A stretch of 64,000 bases of DNA from Daucus carota subsp. sativus (lineage: Eukaryota > Streptophyta > Magnoliopsida > Apiales > Apiaceae): assembly GCF_001625215.2 (NCBI RefSeq), contig NC_030385.2, positions 2,225,135-2,289,134 of the forward strand, read 5' to 3'. Positions 1-13,352 of this stretch are shown here, piece by piece (position 1 is the first letter of the stretch; each line of letters begins with the position of its first letter). Under the pieces are notes generated by a model. It saw only the letters and a program-made list of their open reading frames with translations, searched no databases and had not been told where the DNA came from. The translations under genes were made by a program, and so were the position numbers.

Positions 1-99
1 TGGCAGTAAATTGAGGGACATATTTAAGTTTGACAAATCATTTGAAGAACATGTGAGCATAATAACTAGCAAAGATATTATTATAGTTGAGAGACGAAC

Positions 100-3000
100 C
101 TGAGTCTTTTCCAATGAACGGAATACAACTACTTCATCTATTCTGTTGAGTAACTCAGGGCGGAAGTAGGACTTAAGTTCTTCCATCACCAGTGATTTCA
201 ATCCAGCATATGAAGCTGACTCATCATCATCAGCATGAAAGAAACCTCCTATAGAATTTTGTCTACCTTTCGCAATGGCCGCAGAACCCACATTAGAGGT
301 CATCACCACTAATGCATTCTTAAAAGATACCCTTCGGCCCTGAAAAATTTATTAAAAAACTCATTATTAACCAAACAATTACAACTTTCAAGTATAAATG
401 AGTAAAAAGTGAACCTAATTATAACACCAAGTCACTAATCGGGAAGGAATTTTTTTCAGGAATGAGGGGAATAGAAGCGAACCTGCGAATCTGTAAGGTG
501 ACCATCTTCAAACAATTGGAGAAGTATATTGAATATATCTGGATGTGCTTTTTCAATTTCATCAAGCAACACAACTGTGAAAGGGCGCCTTCTAATGGCC
601 TCCGTAAGAGTGCCTCCCTCTCCGTAGCCTACATATCCTGGGGGTGAGCCAATCAACTTGCTAACTGTATGCCTCTCCATATACTCACTCATGTCGAGCC
701 TTAGCATTGCGTCCTCCTGACACCATTATAAGATTAGAACAACAATACTAAATTCATAAATTATCCGGCTTTTCAAATTGTGATATTATTGATGTTCTAT
801 ATTTTCAGTAAAAAGCCAGTCACTATCATAGCCACGGTCCTTTTTTATTAGCTTATAAATTAAATTATTAAGACATCTATTCATAAAACTGCTTTAAGAA
901 CAGAATTAAGTTCAATCAGTAAATAGTAATTAACTTAGTTACTATATAATACAGTATATAGCTTGGGGTAAACATGCTTTTTTATGTATTAGATGAGGAA
1001 TAGGTACGTGAGAATTAAAATCCTTACAGAACCAAAATAGCACTGTGCCAAAGCTTTTGTCAGTTCTGTTTTGCCAACACCAGTTGGACCACAGAAAAGC
1101 ATTGCTGCAATTGGCCTATCAGGATCTTTTAGGCCGACACGGGATCTCTTAACAGCTCGAGAAATAGCAGCAACAGCTTCATCTTGACCAATGACCCGTT
1201 TCCTAAGCATCTCTTCAAGACCAACCAAGAGCATTCTTTCATCAGCATTGAGCTGCTGAACAGGAATCCCAGACCAAAGTGAAGCCACTACAGCGATTTC
1301 ATCAGGTCCGACTACTGACCTAGAAAATTTTTTGGGTTAAAGGTAAGAGTTTTGGATCTCATCACATCATACATAATCATAGGTGGTCTATTAGCATACT
1401 CATCATCATTGCTCATAGCTACAGACTGCTCCAGATTAAGCTTGGTGTCATCTTCCATGCTGGATGCTTCATCCAAGTTGTTTCTTTTACCCTCCAGAAC
1501 CTGTTTTACACAAAGAAGTAACCCGTGGATATTATACTATCAAGTCATTTAAGTCTAAATTATAATCCCAGCATCCCACAACACTTGTCACTTTAAACTT
1601 TTGAACGGATTTTATGGTGCACAGAAAGATAGCTACACAAATTATCTTTAAATTCCCTTATTCTAAATTTATTAGTGTAGCTATCTTTTTATGCACAATA
1701 CAGTGCTTGCAGAAAGTCAAAGTGAGAAGCATCTTGGGAGTTTCGTCACAGAATTGGAAACACATACTAAACAAGTTTCAGCAAATCAAAGATGCTATTA
1801 CCACTTCGTGCATGGCATGAACTTCTTTAATCTCTTGCCAGTAATCATCTGGTGACTTTGTAAGTATATGAATTTCTTGTGCTTTTCTTCTCTTGTAGGA
1901 TTCCATACGCGATTTGCTTCCCGCCTCATCAATAAGATCAATAGCTTTGTCAGGAAGATGCCTATCAGGAATATATCTTGCCGAAAGCATCACAGCAGCA
2001 TTAATTGCCTCCAATGTATATCTACATCTGTGATGCACTTCATACTTTTCACGCAGGCCCAAGAGAATTTTCACAGCATCCTCCTATATTATTTTGGTTA
2101 TGTCTTAATATCAGTTCAAGCAATGAGAAACTTTAAATTTGTTCTTGATATATTAAACAAGCAAAATGGCAAGACCAAAAAATGATGATTACAATTAGGG
2201 ATGTGGAATAACGTTCCCTGTGGAAATCAGTTTTTCTACTATTCCAGAAAATATGCACAATACAAACTAAGATCAAGAGTTATTTATATAAGGGTCCAAG
2301 TCCCTGACATACAATGTTACATATGAATGTTACAGCATACTATCAGCGGTTTTTTGTCCGTTGGATGACTTCAACACTAAATTTTTATCTGTATGCAGGG
2401 GGCACTAAAGTGTCATCCAGTGAAAAAATACTCATTCTAGGATCTGTCATCCAGTTTTTTTTTCCTGCTGGATGTATGCTACCAACATTCGACCGTTCTG
2501 GACCAGCAGTATTTAAATAATCAGATGTACTATAGACAACTATTCCAAGGTTATATCTAACAAACTGGAAAAGCTCTTTGCTGGGGTGTTGATCTCAAGA
2601 ATAAATAATATTATTTTTCTTTTTCTTTTTTTTAAAAAAATAATATTATTTATTCGTGAGATCAACATGGGGCTAGGATAGTAGGATTACTTCTTTCATA
2701 AGTGAGAGATACTGTTTCACTAAACACAGGATTTTTGAAATATTACCTGAAGCAGAACTAAATTACTTAGTGTCACTTCATATGAAAAACATATAATTAT
2801 ATGACCAGCTTCTAAGTTCAGTGTAGTAAAAGCTCTGTGGAAGTTAAAATAATGATTAATTTTCTACCTTGTGCTGGAATGTGCTGTTTATAGATTTTAC
2901 TTACACGTGCTACTTAGAGCTCTGTAGGCAGTAAACTTTCTAGTTAGTTGTAATTCTTCAACATAAAGATTACATAAAAAATAAGAACATATTACATATT

Positions 3001-6000
3001 ACACAGTCCATGCATATATTAATAGAGTCGGCTGGCTTTATTCATTAATCAGCATTGATCAAAATCATCTTGCTATACCTTATACTTCTTTATGGAACAA
3101 AATATATATACATGTTCAAATAAATTACCTGGCTTGGTTCATTTATCAGCACTGGCTGGAATCGTCGTGCCAAGGCTGTATCCTTCTCAAAATGCATCCG
3201 GTATTCATCCATAGTTGTAGATGCAATACACTGCAACAAATTAAATGCTTAGTGTATGTTAATATATCGAAAATTTACTCAGTAAGTACATTGTACTGAT
3301 ATTATACTTAGTATTGGACCAAAGTTGGCATAACAGGAAGTGGTAATAATTGACTAAACCTTAATTTCTGAAATGAACTGGCCACTTCTATATTTCTGAG
3401 ACACTTTCTATCTGAGACAGCAAACCCGGATTTTAACATAGAATGACGAACTAGTTTCAATGGTATGCCAGATAAAGATGATAATGTTATCAAATCTTTA
3501 AAGAAAATATCATTTAATTTATCATCACACAGTGTTTAAGATTCTTTTTTACTGCTAGGGTAGAAAAATCCGAAGGAGATGTAGCAGGTTTTGTCGGTTA
3601 TATCTTCGTATCCAGTGTAGTTGAATTTAGGGGAGTCAGGAATGAATATCACGGACTGAAAATTGTTAGCAACAAAAAATGATTATCTTTGTCACACAAT
3701 TCAGTATGATCTCTCCAAACAACAATATGCATCTGAGGCTTTCTCTTCTGCACACGAGCATGTGAATTATAGCAATCTAACAGAAAAGCATTATTTTGGG
3801 AGATTATTACCTGTATTTCACCTCTCCCAAGTGATGGTTTCAAAAGATTGCCGATGTCAAGACCAGACCCCTTGTTACCTCTACCAACTGTTCCCGATCC
3901 AATTAGTGAGTGCACTTCATCTATGAAAAGAACAACTTTGCCTGCAATGCTGTCACAACAAGCTGAGCCATGATCTAGAGAAGCCTGGTCCTTATATAAA
4001 AAATTGTCAAACTGTATTCACCTGACTCTTTTATTTCCTTCAGCAAAGTAGTTACACGTCCCTCTAGCTCTCCCCTCTCTTTTGCTCCTGAGATTAGTAG
4101 ACCTATATCTAATGACAATATTCTCTTTGTCTGCGCAGAAAAACAAAGGAAGCTAATTAATTGAAAAGGCTGCAACAAGGTAAGCACAGAACCTCTGGAG
4201 AAGTTAAATTTAATATGACACATATGACAAATAACAATAAAAGGCCCACCAAGAGAAATTCAGGAACATTTCCCTCCAAAATATTTATTGCCAGCCCTTC
4301 AGCAATAGCAGTTTTTCCAACCCCAGCTTCACCAAGAAGAATGGGATTGCATTTTGTTTTTCTGCAAAGGATTTGAATGATTCTCTGAATTTCAGTTTCC
4401 CGACTAATCACTGGATCAATGAGTCCGTCACTAGCACGAGCAGTAAGATCAACACAGAATTGGGCCAAAGCACTTTTATCTAACAAAAAAGAAGGGAGCA
4501 AATTGATAGTCTTTTCTGTAGCCTTATACATGCGTAAACCCTAGACAAAACAAAGTAAAAGCATGATAGGGTTATCTTTATCCTTACCTTTAGCCTTTTC
4601 AGATGATCTGTCAATAGTGACCTTTCCAGGAACTGATTTCTCGCGCATTCGTTTAGATGGAGTGGGTGGGTCTCTACCATCTTTTGCAAGCTCTCCTTGC
4701 AGCCTAGAAACGGCTACTGTTGCCAAATCATTTGCGTTTACCCCTAATCTGAAATAATAATTACCTATCCTCGTTAATAGATATATAAGTTAATAGGATA
4801 AAAAATTAAGAAAAAGTTCCAAGAACAGATCGTCGAATACAATAAAGCTATCATGATCTATGCGCCCCTCTGCAGTAATTACTGAAAGATATAGACAACA
4901 GATTTGGTTATCTGAAGTAGAAATTAATATAAGTGCATATTTTGATAAGAATGGAGCACTATAGAGTTTTATCTTCTGAGCTCTTTAATCATCATAATCA
5001 TTTCACATAACAAAACTCATGCTTTCTACGGTTTTTACAAAGATACTTACTCCCTCTGTTTCAAATTACATGTCCGCTTTTGAAAAGAAAAAATGTATTA
5101 AAATTAGTTAATCCATTGAAAGTCAACTTTCGATGTAGTGTACTTCATTATTTGTATTTTCAAGATCAACTTTAAGCCACATACTTCTAGTTTATATTTC
5201 CAAGATTAACTATATCCCACAGTATTATATTTGGTAAATGCAATAAATATGACTATTAATGAAAGTTTTCTACAAAAGTTAAACTTTCTTAATATGCATA
5301 ATTTTTTTAAAGTGGACATCTAATTTGAAACACAGAGTATTACATTTTTCATGCATAATGCACATGTGCTGCTATATCACTACATTAACTTGCCATTGCC
5401 TTTGTCATCCAAAACAAAGGAACAAAAATCTCAAGGATAATCTTTGACTTCAACGTGTCCGCTGCCAATATCGAAGATTGCCTAAGTAGACTTTTACGGT
5501 ACTACTTTCTATTTACAGAAATAGAGAGTATCACAGTCAAGCTGTGAGAACCCTGCTGAACTTATACCCCTATTCCGCTAATTCCAAAGGCAACTAGGCC
5601 TTTGTCTTAGTTATGTAAAGAAAGGACATTCTATATGCAATTAACTGCACTAAGCATTATAACATCATATATAATGCTAACACAACATTTCAAATAGGCA
5701 TACTCAATAACACAATTGTAAAATTCATATCAATAACAAAAACAACTCTGCACACATATCATGATCAACATTCGAATCCTAGAGCAGAATGTACCTCTTT
5801 AGTACACGGCCAGCATTACCATCATCAACCGTAAACAATCCTATAGCAATATGCTCCGGAGCAATAAAATGATACCCCATATTCTTCGAATACTCCACCG
5901 CAGCCTCAAACACCCTCTTCGTGCTAACAGAAAACGGAACATCTGTAGCAGAGCTCGATGAATCAGCCTTATTACCACTTCCCCCTTTCACATTATCCTT

Positions 6001-6477
6001 CTGATCACCAATTTCATCACTCCAAACCTCTCTAACAACTTCTCTAGCCTTCTCAATTGTAACACCAGATCCTAAAAACCCCAAAGGAGACCGATCCTCC
6101 GCAATCAACCCCAACAACAGATGCTGCGTGAACACCATTTTTTGGCCTAAACCCTTGGCTTCTTTCTGAGAGAACATCACAGCTTTGATTGCTCTCTCAG
6201 TAAACCTCTCAAAAACCCCACACACAACCTCGAAAGATCTCTTTTTGAGAGGTGGGCTGGGCTTATAAACCCCTATAGACACATAATTCAAGGTGTTCCC
6301 AAACAAAGATGAGCAAGAACTAGAAGTTGAGCAAGAACTGGCAAAAGGGTAGTTTGGGGATATAAAAAGAGGGCCCTGCGCTTTGTGGGGGTTGAATCTG
6401 GCTGAGACGCGGCGGTGATGCGGTGGTGGAAAGTGAAGACAAAGTGGTTGTGAATATGAAGAAGATGAAACCTCCAT
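100..6477 (-). CDS. CLPD: Chloroplast Clp ATPase subunit ClpD (ERD1-like), 3' end beyond window
   Basis: HSP100/Clp AAA+ chaperone that unfolds stromal proteins for the ClpPR protease. Eleven exons are seen: 5795-6477, 4588-4748, 4250-4479, 4022-4130, 3811-3941, 3129-3230, 1802-2083, 1400-1500, 1028-1319, 483-716 and 100-339. The start is the ATG at 6475-6477, followed by a Ser-rich transit-peptide-like leader. The double Clp-N domain is in exons 1-2 ([20 protein letters not shown]). NBD1 has Walker A GEAGVGKT (exon 3) and Walker B LFIDEVH (exon 5). NBD2 has Walker [10 protein letters not shown] (exon 9) and Walker [12 protein letters not shown] (exon 10). Exon 8 codes for the acidic linker and joins exon 9 in phase 2 (DDES-VVGPDE). 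The text is closest to ClpD rather than ClpC, with a diverged NBD1-NBD2 linker. The last C-terminal exon or exons lie left of base 1. No frame break was seen. Confidence 0.95.
2584..2670. repeat. AT-rich inverted repeat in a ClpD intron
   Basis: Arms of about 32 bases (GTTGATCTCAAGAATAAATA and its near-perfect reverse complement) flank a pyrimidine-rich centre. It lies in the intron between the sixth and seventh exons listed for ClpD. It is probably a small foldback insertion. Confidence 0.6.
5049..5342. mobile_element. Stowaway-like MITE in ClpD intron 1
   Basis: The ends are TACTCCCTCTGTTTCAAATT and, inverted, AATTTGAAACACAGAGTA. The CTCCCTCCGT-type terminal repeat bordered by TA is characteristic of Tc1/mariner-derived Stowaway MITEs. 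There is no coding capacity. Confidence 0.75.
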
Positions 6478-6514
6478 TTTCAACCCAAAAATAAAACAAT
6501 ATTAACCAAGTATA

Positions 6515-6600
6515 TACAGGAGAGAGGGAGAGAGGGAGAGAGAGAGAGAGAGGTTGCAGAGAGATTTGAGAGGGATTATAGAGAGGGAGAGAGATGAATC
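6515..6600. repeat. GA-rich microsatellite in the ClpD leader
   Basis: A run of GAGAGAGGGAGAGAGGG and pure GA repeats lies just upstream of the ClpD start codon. On the coding strand it is a CT-rich 5' leader, a common feature of plant 5' UTRs. Confidence 0.7.
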
Positions 6601-6609
6601 GAGGAGAGA

Positions 6610-6985
6610 TTGAGGAATGAAGAAGAGGAAGTCTACACGTCAAAGGCAGTACAAGTAGGTTCCTGTTATTGCGTGAACTGTCTGACTAGTTATTGTTGTT
6701 GTCTTTTTAGGACAGAAAGAAGTGAAAATATGCTTCACTTTGGCTGCCTAATGAATCTACGAAAAGAGGACAAGAAAATTTTTCGACACATTTAATTTTT
6801 AGATTTTTGGAGAGATGCAGTGTACAATAAATACACGGAATTTAGATTTTGGTCTACGGAACACGAATGCCTTGCTTTCCCATGATCCCATCTCATGTAC
6901 TCATGTGCCGCCTTTTACCAACCCGAATAATCTTCCAGCATTTTTGGAAAATTCTGGATTTATATCGATTTAACTCGATCTTGAT
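6610..6985. other. Spacer upstream of ClpD
   Basis: This presumably holds the ClpD promoter. No gene and no clear TATA box could be supported. Short reading frames here show no recognisable protein. Confidence 0.4.
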
Positions 6986-6986
6986 T

Positions 6987-7332
6987 CGATAATTTAAGAG
7001 AATCTCCAACCATGAAGACCCCTTAGCTAAAAGGTGAGTTGTCATGCCAAAAATAAAAAATTTAGCCAACCACTTCAAAAATTCACACTCCAACCACAGC
7101 GACCTGTTGTCTATAAATTTAGCCAACCTCCTATGGATGGCTAAATTTGTCGAACCTCTACAGGTCTGTAAGAAATCTGTATTAATAACATGCTATTTTT
7201 AAATTATAGCCAACCAATATAGCCAATATCATTGAAGAGAAATGTCTTACAGGTTCAACAAATTTTACATAACGTCTTACAGATCCAATTTAGCCAACGA
7301 TTATAGCCAACACCGTTGGAGATGCTCTAAGC
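6987..7332. mobile_element. MITE-like element with AGAGCATCTCCAAC-type ends
   Basis: The left end AGAGAATCTCCAACC and the right end GTTGGAGATGCTCT are inverted copies. The interior repeats TTAGCCAAC on both strands. Ends of this type are widespread in plant non-autonomous DNA elements. The superfamily was not assigned. Confidence 0.65.
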
Positions 7333-7334
7333 AT

Positions 7335-8285
7335 TCTTTTCATCATTTTTATTTTTTTAAAATTTTCTTCGACGGTTAGATATGTATGTTAATATTTATA
7401 TAAAATATAATTGTATGATTGATTTTTAAATTTTTATAAGAAATTAAATATTGTATATTTAATTTTAAAAAATAAATAAATTATACAATTGATTTGATGA
7501 ATGTCAACCCAGGGGATAGAAGGGGTAATAAATAATTTTTTTGTTTATGTTTTAAATTAGACTTTTATTCATAATAAATCAAAGTTATTATTTTATTATT
7601 ATTAACATTCGACTATATATGAAAATTTACTAATATGGAATTGTTATCGTGAGAATCGCATAGAATTGTTGTTTGTAAATAATAATAACAACTTTTTGCT
7701 GTAAATGAGGTAAAAAATTGTTTAGTAAATTTGAAAACAGTTTTTTTGAATAGTAACTTTTCAGTTTAAAAATTAATTTTTAGGAAAAGTAGGTTCTCCT
7801 TTCCTTTTACAAGAAATCGCTTTTCAGCTTTTTTCACTTTCACTATCAGTCCTCTTCAAAAAATTTACTCATTTTATATTTTAACTCAAAATATACAAAT
7901 ATCAAAAGGAAAAATCCCGCCAACTTGATTTTTACAACATTATCATTTTTATCTGCACTTTTTTTGACGGTGAAATAATTTTTAACATCACTTCCAAACA
8001 GATTTTTAATAATTTTAGATTAATTTATGAATTTAATTTGCTGTCAACAGTATATAACTTTTTCAGCATCGACTCAATCCAGAGAGCATGCAGATCTGTG
8101 CTTCCTGGGCTTTAACCCGAACTTGGAGAGCACTTCTTTCGGGACTTCGTGGGTTGCTTTGCTTGAACTCTCTTATGAAATTTTTTTACATTGAAATTGG
8201 GCCCCCGGTTTTTCGTATAAAGTTGGGCCTTACTCGTTCTTTGTTTAAAACCATTGTATAAATTTCTGTTTCGTCGTGGAACGAA
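7335..8285. other. AT-rich spacer without gene
   Basis: Nothing with protein-like reading was seen. Long A/T runs suggest old decayed repeats. Confidence 0.4.
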
Positions 8286-8289
8286 GAGA

Positions 8290-8960
8290 AAATTAACTTG
8301 AAAATTATAAAAGTAATTTTATAGAGAAAAAAATATGTGTTAACGGAGGAATTTGGTAGTTAACAAAATTTGAGGTTCGTGACCGGAATCAAGATCTATG
8401 ACGATGACTAAGCGATGGTGATGAAATTTTAGGGGTGGCTGAGATTAGGATTTCGAGTTGCCTCCAGATGCTCCCTCGTCTCCCCCAAATTTGCCTACGT
8501 ACCCCGATATTTATAGAGAATCAAGCCAGTACGTAGTTCTTTTCTTCTAAGAAACCTAAACCTAATAGGATTAGGCTTCCCCTTCTGTATCTTCCTCCTG
8601 AAAAGGGCCCAGTACGATGAGGCCTAGTCTTGGGCCTTGTAGACTTTCGAGCACCCAAAACTTACCCCAAATGCAAGGGCACTTCTCTACTCCCCGACAG
8701 GGACAACCCGCCAGACTATAAAGATAGAGCCTTCCAGGGCGTGTCTTCGAGAAGGTTCCACAAACTCCCCGACAAGGACAACTCGTCAGACTACAGAGCA
8801 AGACCTCCTCTAATCTTCATTCTCTATCTCCCAAGGAGGGCAACTCTTCAGACTACAAGGTAGAGTCTTCGACAAGTTAACAGTAGAGCCCATATACACC
8901 TAAGGACGTCCCCCTAGGTAAAATATGTCTCCTCCTGCCCTTCAAATGACGATCTTTCTC
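8290..8960 (-). mobile_element. Possible solo LTR fragment with internal minisatellite
   Basis: Read on the minus strand, a TATA-like CTCTATAAATATCGG near 8510-8525 is followed by a long leader-like stretch, as in retrotransposon LTRs. At about 8675-8870 there are three imperfect units of 65-70 bases, each with a CTCCCcgaca-GGACAAC-gtCAGACTA core. No polyprotein lies next to it and the borders are uncertain. Confidence 0.35.
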
Positions 8961-8964
8961 TGTA

Positions 8965-9878
8965 AGCTACATCTTGAGTGGTCCCTTTTCTGACTGAAAT
9001 GGTTAGTTTGGGCTTGGTCCACTCTTGAGCCCATCATAATCTTCTTTTACGAGCCGGTCTTCATCGCGATTTTTGCGTATAACAATATGTAAATAGTATT
9101 TACTAAACATGTGTTTAGATCTTTTTATAGCAGAAATTTGGGTTAAGTTGAATTGAGCTTCTAATTCAAATATATTAAAATGAAATGAATAACTGCAAAT
9201 TATAAACATTTTATCGCAAGTATTTTTCCGATCGCCCCTAATTTGGTAAAAAATTCATTTCAATATATTAATGCAGTATGAGGATGTGCATCTACAGAGC
9301 GGGCATATATGAACAAATCTGCCAAAAGATGATAAATTACACTGAAATTCCATCAATATTCTAGTATAGATTTTTGATCCTTACATAATATTGATCTTGT
9401 ATATTAAATTTTGATTAATTAATAATCTTGACAAATTAATAAAATCAAAAATTAAAATTATTACTAATTTATATAAGTATAACTGGATTATGACACCTAC
9501 GAGAGTCGCGAATACACTCATTTATATAAAATAATTTTAAGAAACGAATGAGAAATGAGAAGTGATTCATATGACAGAGAGTCGTAAAATATTATGATAT
9601 AGAATGGGATGGCATTTTTAATAGGTTCTTAAATTCTTTTTCAAAATAAATTAATAAAATTTATAACTTTTAGTAGGTTAATATTTCAATATTATATTTA
9701 TTATATGTTCTCTATATTTTTTTGAAAATAGAATCAGAAAAAAGTGAAAGTACATTTGATAATAATAAGTTAACAATATCTACATATTTTTTTAAGATTG
9801 GAAGTAGAACAGAATCTCAAATTTTTAAAAGGGTTTTAAGAGTCATTGAACACTAATATCACATATATTCTTCAGATT
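8965..9878. other. AT-rich spacer
   Basis: No gene, RNA or clear element was recognised. Confidence 0.4.
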
Positions 9879-9879
9879 T

Positions 9880-10120
9880 ATTATTAAAAACTTGTTTAAA
9901 AATATATTGAAATTTGGTAATATTTCTCGTATCAAAGAACATGTACAAACCATTGAGATAAATGTACATATTTCGATATTACGAATCACTATTTATATAT
10001 GAAAAACGTGTTTAAAAATATATTGAAATTTGATGATATTCCTCGTATCAGAGAACATGTAAAAACCATTAAGATAAATGTACAGTCTTTCATATTACGA
10101 ACCACTATATTATATATGAA
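9880..10120. repeat. Tandem duplication of about 118 bases
   Basis: Two adjacent diverged copies share TGTTTAAAAATATATTGAAA, then CTCGTATC-GAGAACATGTA-AAACCAT. The second copy contains a short open frame with no recognisable product. Confidence 0.7.
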
Positions 10121-10124
10121 ATAT

Positions 10125-12175
10125 AAATATAAAGGCCTCGAAATTATGAATTGCTATTTCCTACTCGAGATAAGAACATGTAAATCTGACAATAAAATAT
10201 AAATTTACGGAGTGTGTTAGCAATAACACACACATTCCCTATATTTCATTTTGGAATCAATTTATTTTGGAGTTTACAAAATATCAGAGTCTTGAAGTTC
10301 AAAATTGTATCAAATATAATTTAATCATCCAATAATCTGCAGATTCAGTTCTACGGCATGATCATTCTAAAAATTGAACAAATACTTTTATAAATCAAAA
10401 ATCAAAAGACAATGTGCTTTACAATATAACTCATAAATAGAATAATGATTATAATGATTATTAAAATTATTCTATATATAGAATATATATTTTTCTCAAG
10501 AAAAATAATTTAATATATACATAATTTTTTTTAAAATAAAACACGTATATTGAATGTTCTAATTTTCTAGATCACCATGAAAGACCACAAAAGTATACAG
10601 CGAAACACTTTATGTAACTATCAAGAGTAAAGACCGAAAGAAAATAACAGAACTGACAATAATATTTACCGAACTTGGAAATTTTATTATTTTAATGTTT
10701 ATATATAGACAAACAAGAGAAGATCGTAGAGAATGAATTTTACGGCACGACTAATTTCATATCTTCTGTTCTAGAAAGTAAAAACGAGTGAATTCTTTTT
10801 CAGGCTCGTACTGGTCCACTGTACCACCCGTGATCACTGATCAGGGTCCAATAATTAATTCTAGCTTTATTGTTTTGGATTTTGTACACCTCTGGCTCTG
10901 TTCAACTAATTTTAATGTTGGTTCACCGAATAAGTAGATTGAAGTATTGAACTATCTTATAAAAAGTATATGCCTCAATTTTGAAGATGTTTTTTCCAGA
11001 GTTTCTACATAATTAACAATAATAGATATACAATTATATGTGTTAAATTTAATCAATTTAACTAGAAAAATTGAATAGTCAATAAATATGGTAAAAAAAG
11101 TATTTTATTATTCAAATCTAATTTTCAATTTTCGAATCAGGTTCTTTTATTTTTTTTGAATATCTGAGTCGTATATTTGTTTCACCAAATTAAAGAATTG
11201 AATAAACATGTTTATATTAGGAAAACCGTTTAATGCTTTTTAAATTTATAAATTGCTAGAAATTTTTTATCAAATATTTTTGGTGCTACTCAGATTAACA
11301 AGTTTTAAGATATAATAATGCTTCATTTCAAAAAAAGATATAATAATGCTATGTACCTAAATTTTATTTTTTTTCTAAATGACATGATAAAAATATGGCT
11401 AATTAATTATATGATTTATATGTATAAAGAGGGATTTTCTATTACTAATGTGAATAAAATTAATGATACAATACCAACTAAAGTTGCAAGAAAATTTAAA
11501 TAATTTGTGAAGCGCCTAGCATTTATAATATTTTCTTTAAGATAATAGACACCCTGTCTATATCGCAAAAGAAAAGACTATGGGTTCATTGGTTCTGAAT
11601 TACCAAATACCAAATGAGCACAATTGCCAATATTTTATTTAATTAAGCCAATATTATATTTAATTATGCCGTAAAATGTAACTAAATAATGCCCCCGAAT
11701 TTACATTTTATGCGTGCTAAATACGAGTCCTCAATTATTTTAATCATCTTTAGAAAATACTATAACAAATTCCTTCCAAAAATGTCCAACGAGCCCCAGC
11801 TGATCCTAATACGAATGTGTTGAGAAGACAGCAGTCCCATAAGACAAAAAAGACGAAATAAACGAGAAAATAAAAATAGACGCTAAACACGTTTAGCCAC
11901 TAATCTAGTTAAAGAGATAATTAGTGGGAAGACTTGCGACACTTGGAAGTTTATACACAACTGCCGAAAGTGCCGAGTTTGACTGGCTAATGTCCTTTGG
12001 TTGTTCGTGAAGAAATACGAGAAATAATTGATTAATTATTGTTGTTGTGATTATTATTACTTGAAAGTGAAATTAGCCCTATCATTTCAGTGTGTGAATT
12101 TATTTAATTTGTTTCGGACTGGCGGTTTTTTCCAGGGAAAACCCATGTTTCGGGTGAGATATTGGAAAGTGACCT
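10125..12175. other. Gene-free AT-rich region
   Basis: No coding region, tRNA or intact element was recognised. Confidence 0.4.
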
Positions 12176-12179
12176 AACG

Positions 12180-12790
12180 GATTTTACCGTAGGTCTTTAA
12201 AATGTGTGGAATTTATTAAAATAATTAAATTACTGTCTTTTTCCGTTGGATATATGAGCGAATTATTCTATTTAAGATTATTCCTGGAACATCCAGGCTC
12301 AGATTCTAGATTAGTACTGATGGCTCGTAAACCCATAGGCTCCCAGGCCGATAGCTCGCAAACTTGTAGGCTCTTAGGCTTTCTTACCGCACTCACCTCT
12401 GACAACCACCAAATCCTTCCCAGAAGTCCGTAGGCTTGATCAAAGCAGGTGACCCAGCTACTTGTAAGCACTCTGCTGTCCAAACCTTAAGCAGCTGGAC
12501 ACGTGGCAGTCGACCCAATACCATGTCGCCCCTGAAATTCTGGATTAACTTCCACATGTACAACATAGCTTATCCGCCTCACTCATCTATGTCCTAGGGT
12601 AGCCCACTCATCTCAAGCAGCCTCCTCCCACAATATAAGTACAAACAAAACAGTCCATAGAAGTTTTTGAAGCACCATACACATACTCGAAAAAGATATA
12701 ATCGTGACGGCTACGGACTTCTATTAAAATCCTTACGGCCATCAGTGACAAACTGAGACTTTTTTCGGTTATCCGATATGAATTTGACTC
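12180..12790 (+). mobile_element. Possible LTR remnant
   Basis: This is a patch of higher GC than its flanks. A TATA-like ACAATATAAGTAC near 12632 is followed by a leader-like stretch. Imperfect repeats (TAGGCTCCCAGG and TAGGCTCTTAGG) lie near 12337-12380. No reverse-transcriptase sequence is linked to it. Confidence 0.3.
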
Positions 12791-13009
12791 TTAAATTATA
12801 AATTTTGATTGGAGTATTTTGAACCTGGGCTAATTTCAGATTAATCTAAATAACTATTAAAAACTAATATTTTGCTGTACCAGTTTTCTTATTTGTTTCA
12901 AAAGTAATTTCTGTTAAATTATAAAAAATAAGTTATATGTTATCGAAACTATTGTCTTCCAATGAAACTAGACTAAGTTAATTAACACATAAATATCGAG
13001 CTTCTTTGT

Positions 13010-13352
13010 CCTGCATTTAAACCGGAGCTTTAAGTTGTTTTCAGCTTTAAACTGAAAAATATGTGTTCGAGTAATAAGTCAGAAGTCGACTTAAAGTCAG
13101 AAACTGACTTAAAAGCCAGAATTTAGTTTGAGGTACTCTTTTCCCGTGAATTAATTTTTTTTAAATTTTTTTTGATAAAAATTATTCATAAAACATAAAT
13201 TATATATAAATCACTTTTATTTTTATTATTATATATTCAATAACTCATAAGTCACTAATAAGTCAAAATTATCAAACATATTTAAATTCCCAACTTATCA
13301 AATAAGTCACGCTAAGTCATAAATCGCGTTAGGTCATGAACGGGCTCCTAGT
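13010..13352. mobile_element. MITE-like element, family A, copy 1
   Basis: It contains ACTTAAAGTCAGAAACTGAC and, near the far end, ACTCATAAGTCACTAATAAG. The same arrangement recurs at about 36110-36430, so this is a dispersed family. Ends are degraded. Confidence 0.5.

Noticed and set aside
1320..1400. Reading exons 8 and 9 of ClpD as one continuous exon
   Set aside because: The frame meets a stop. A GTATGC donor near 1399 and a CTAG acceptor near 1320 join DDE to SVVGPDE in phase.
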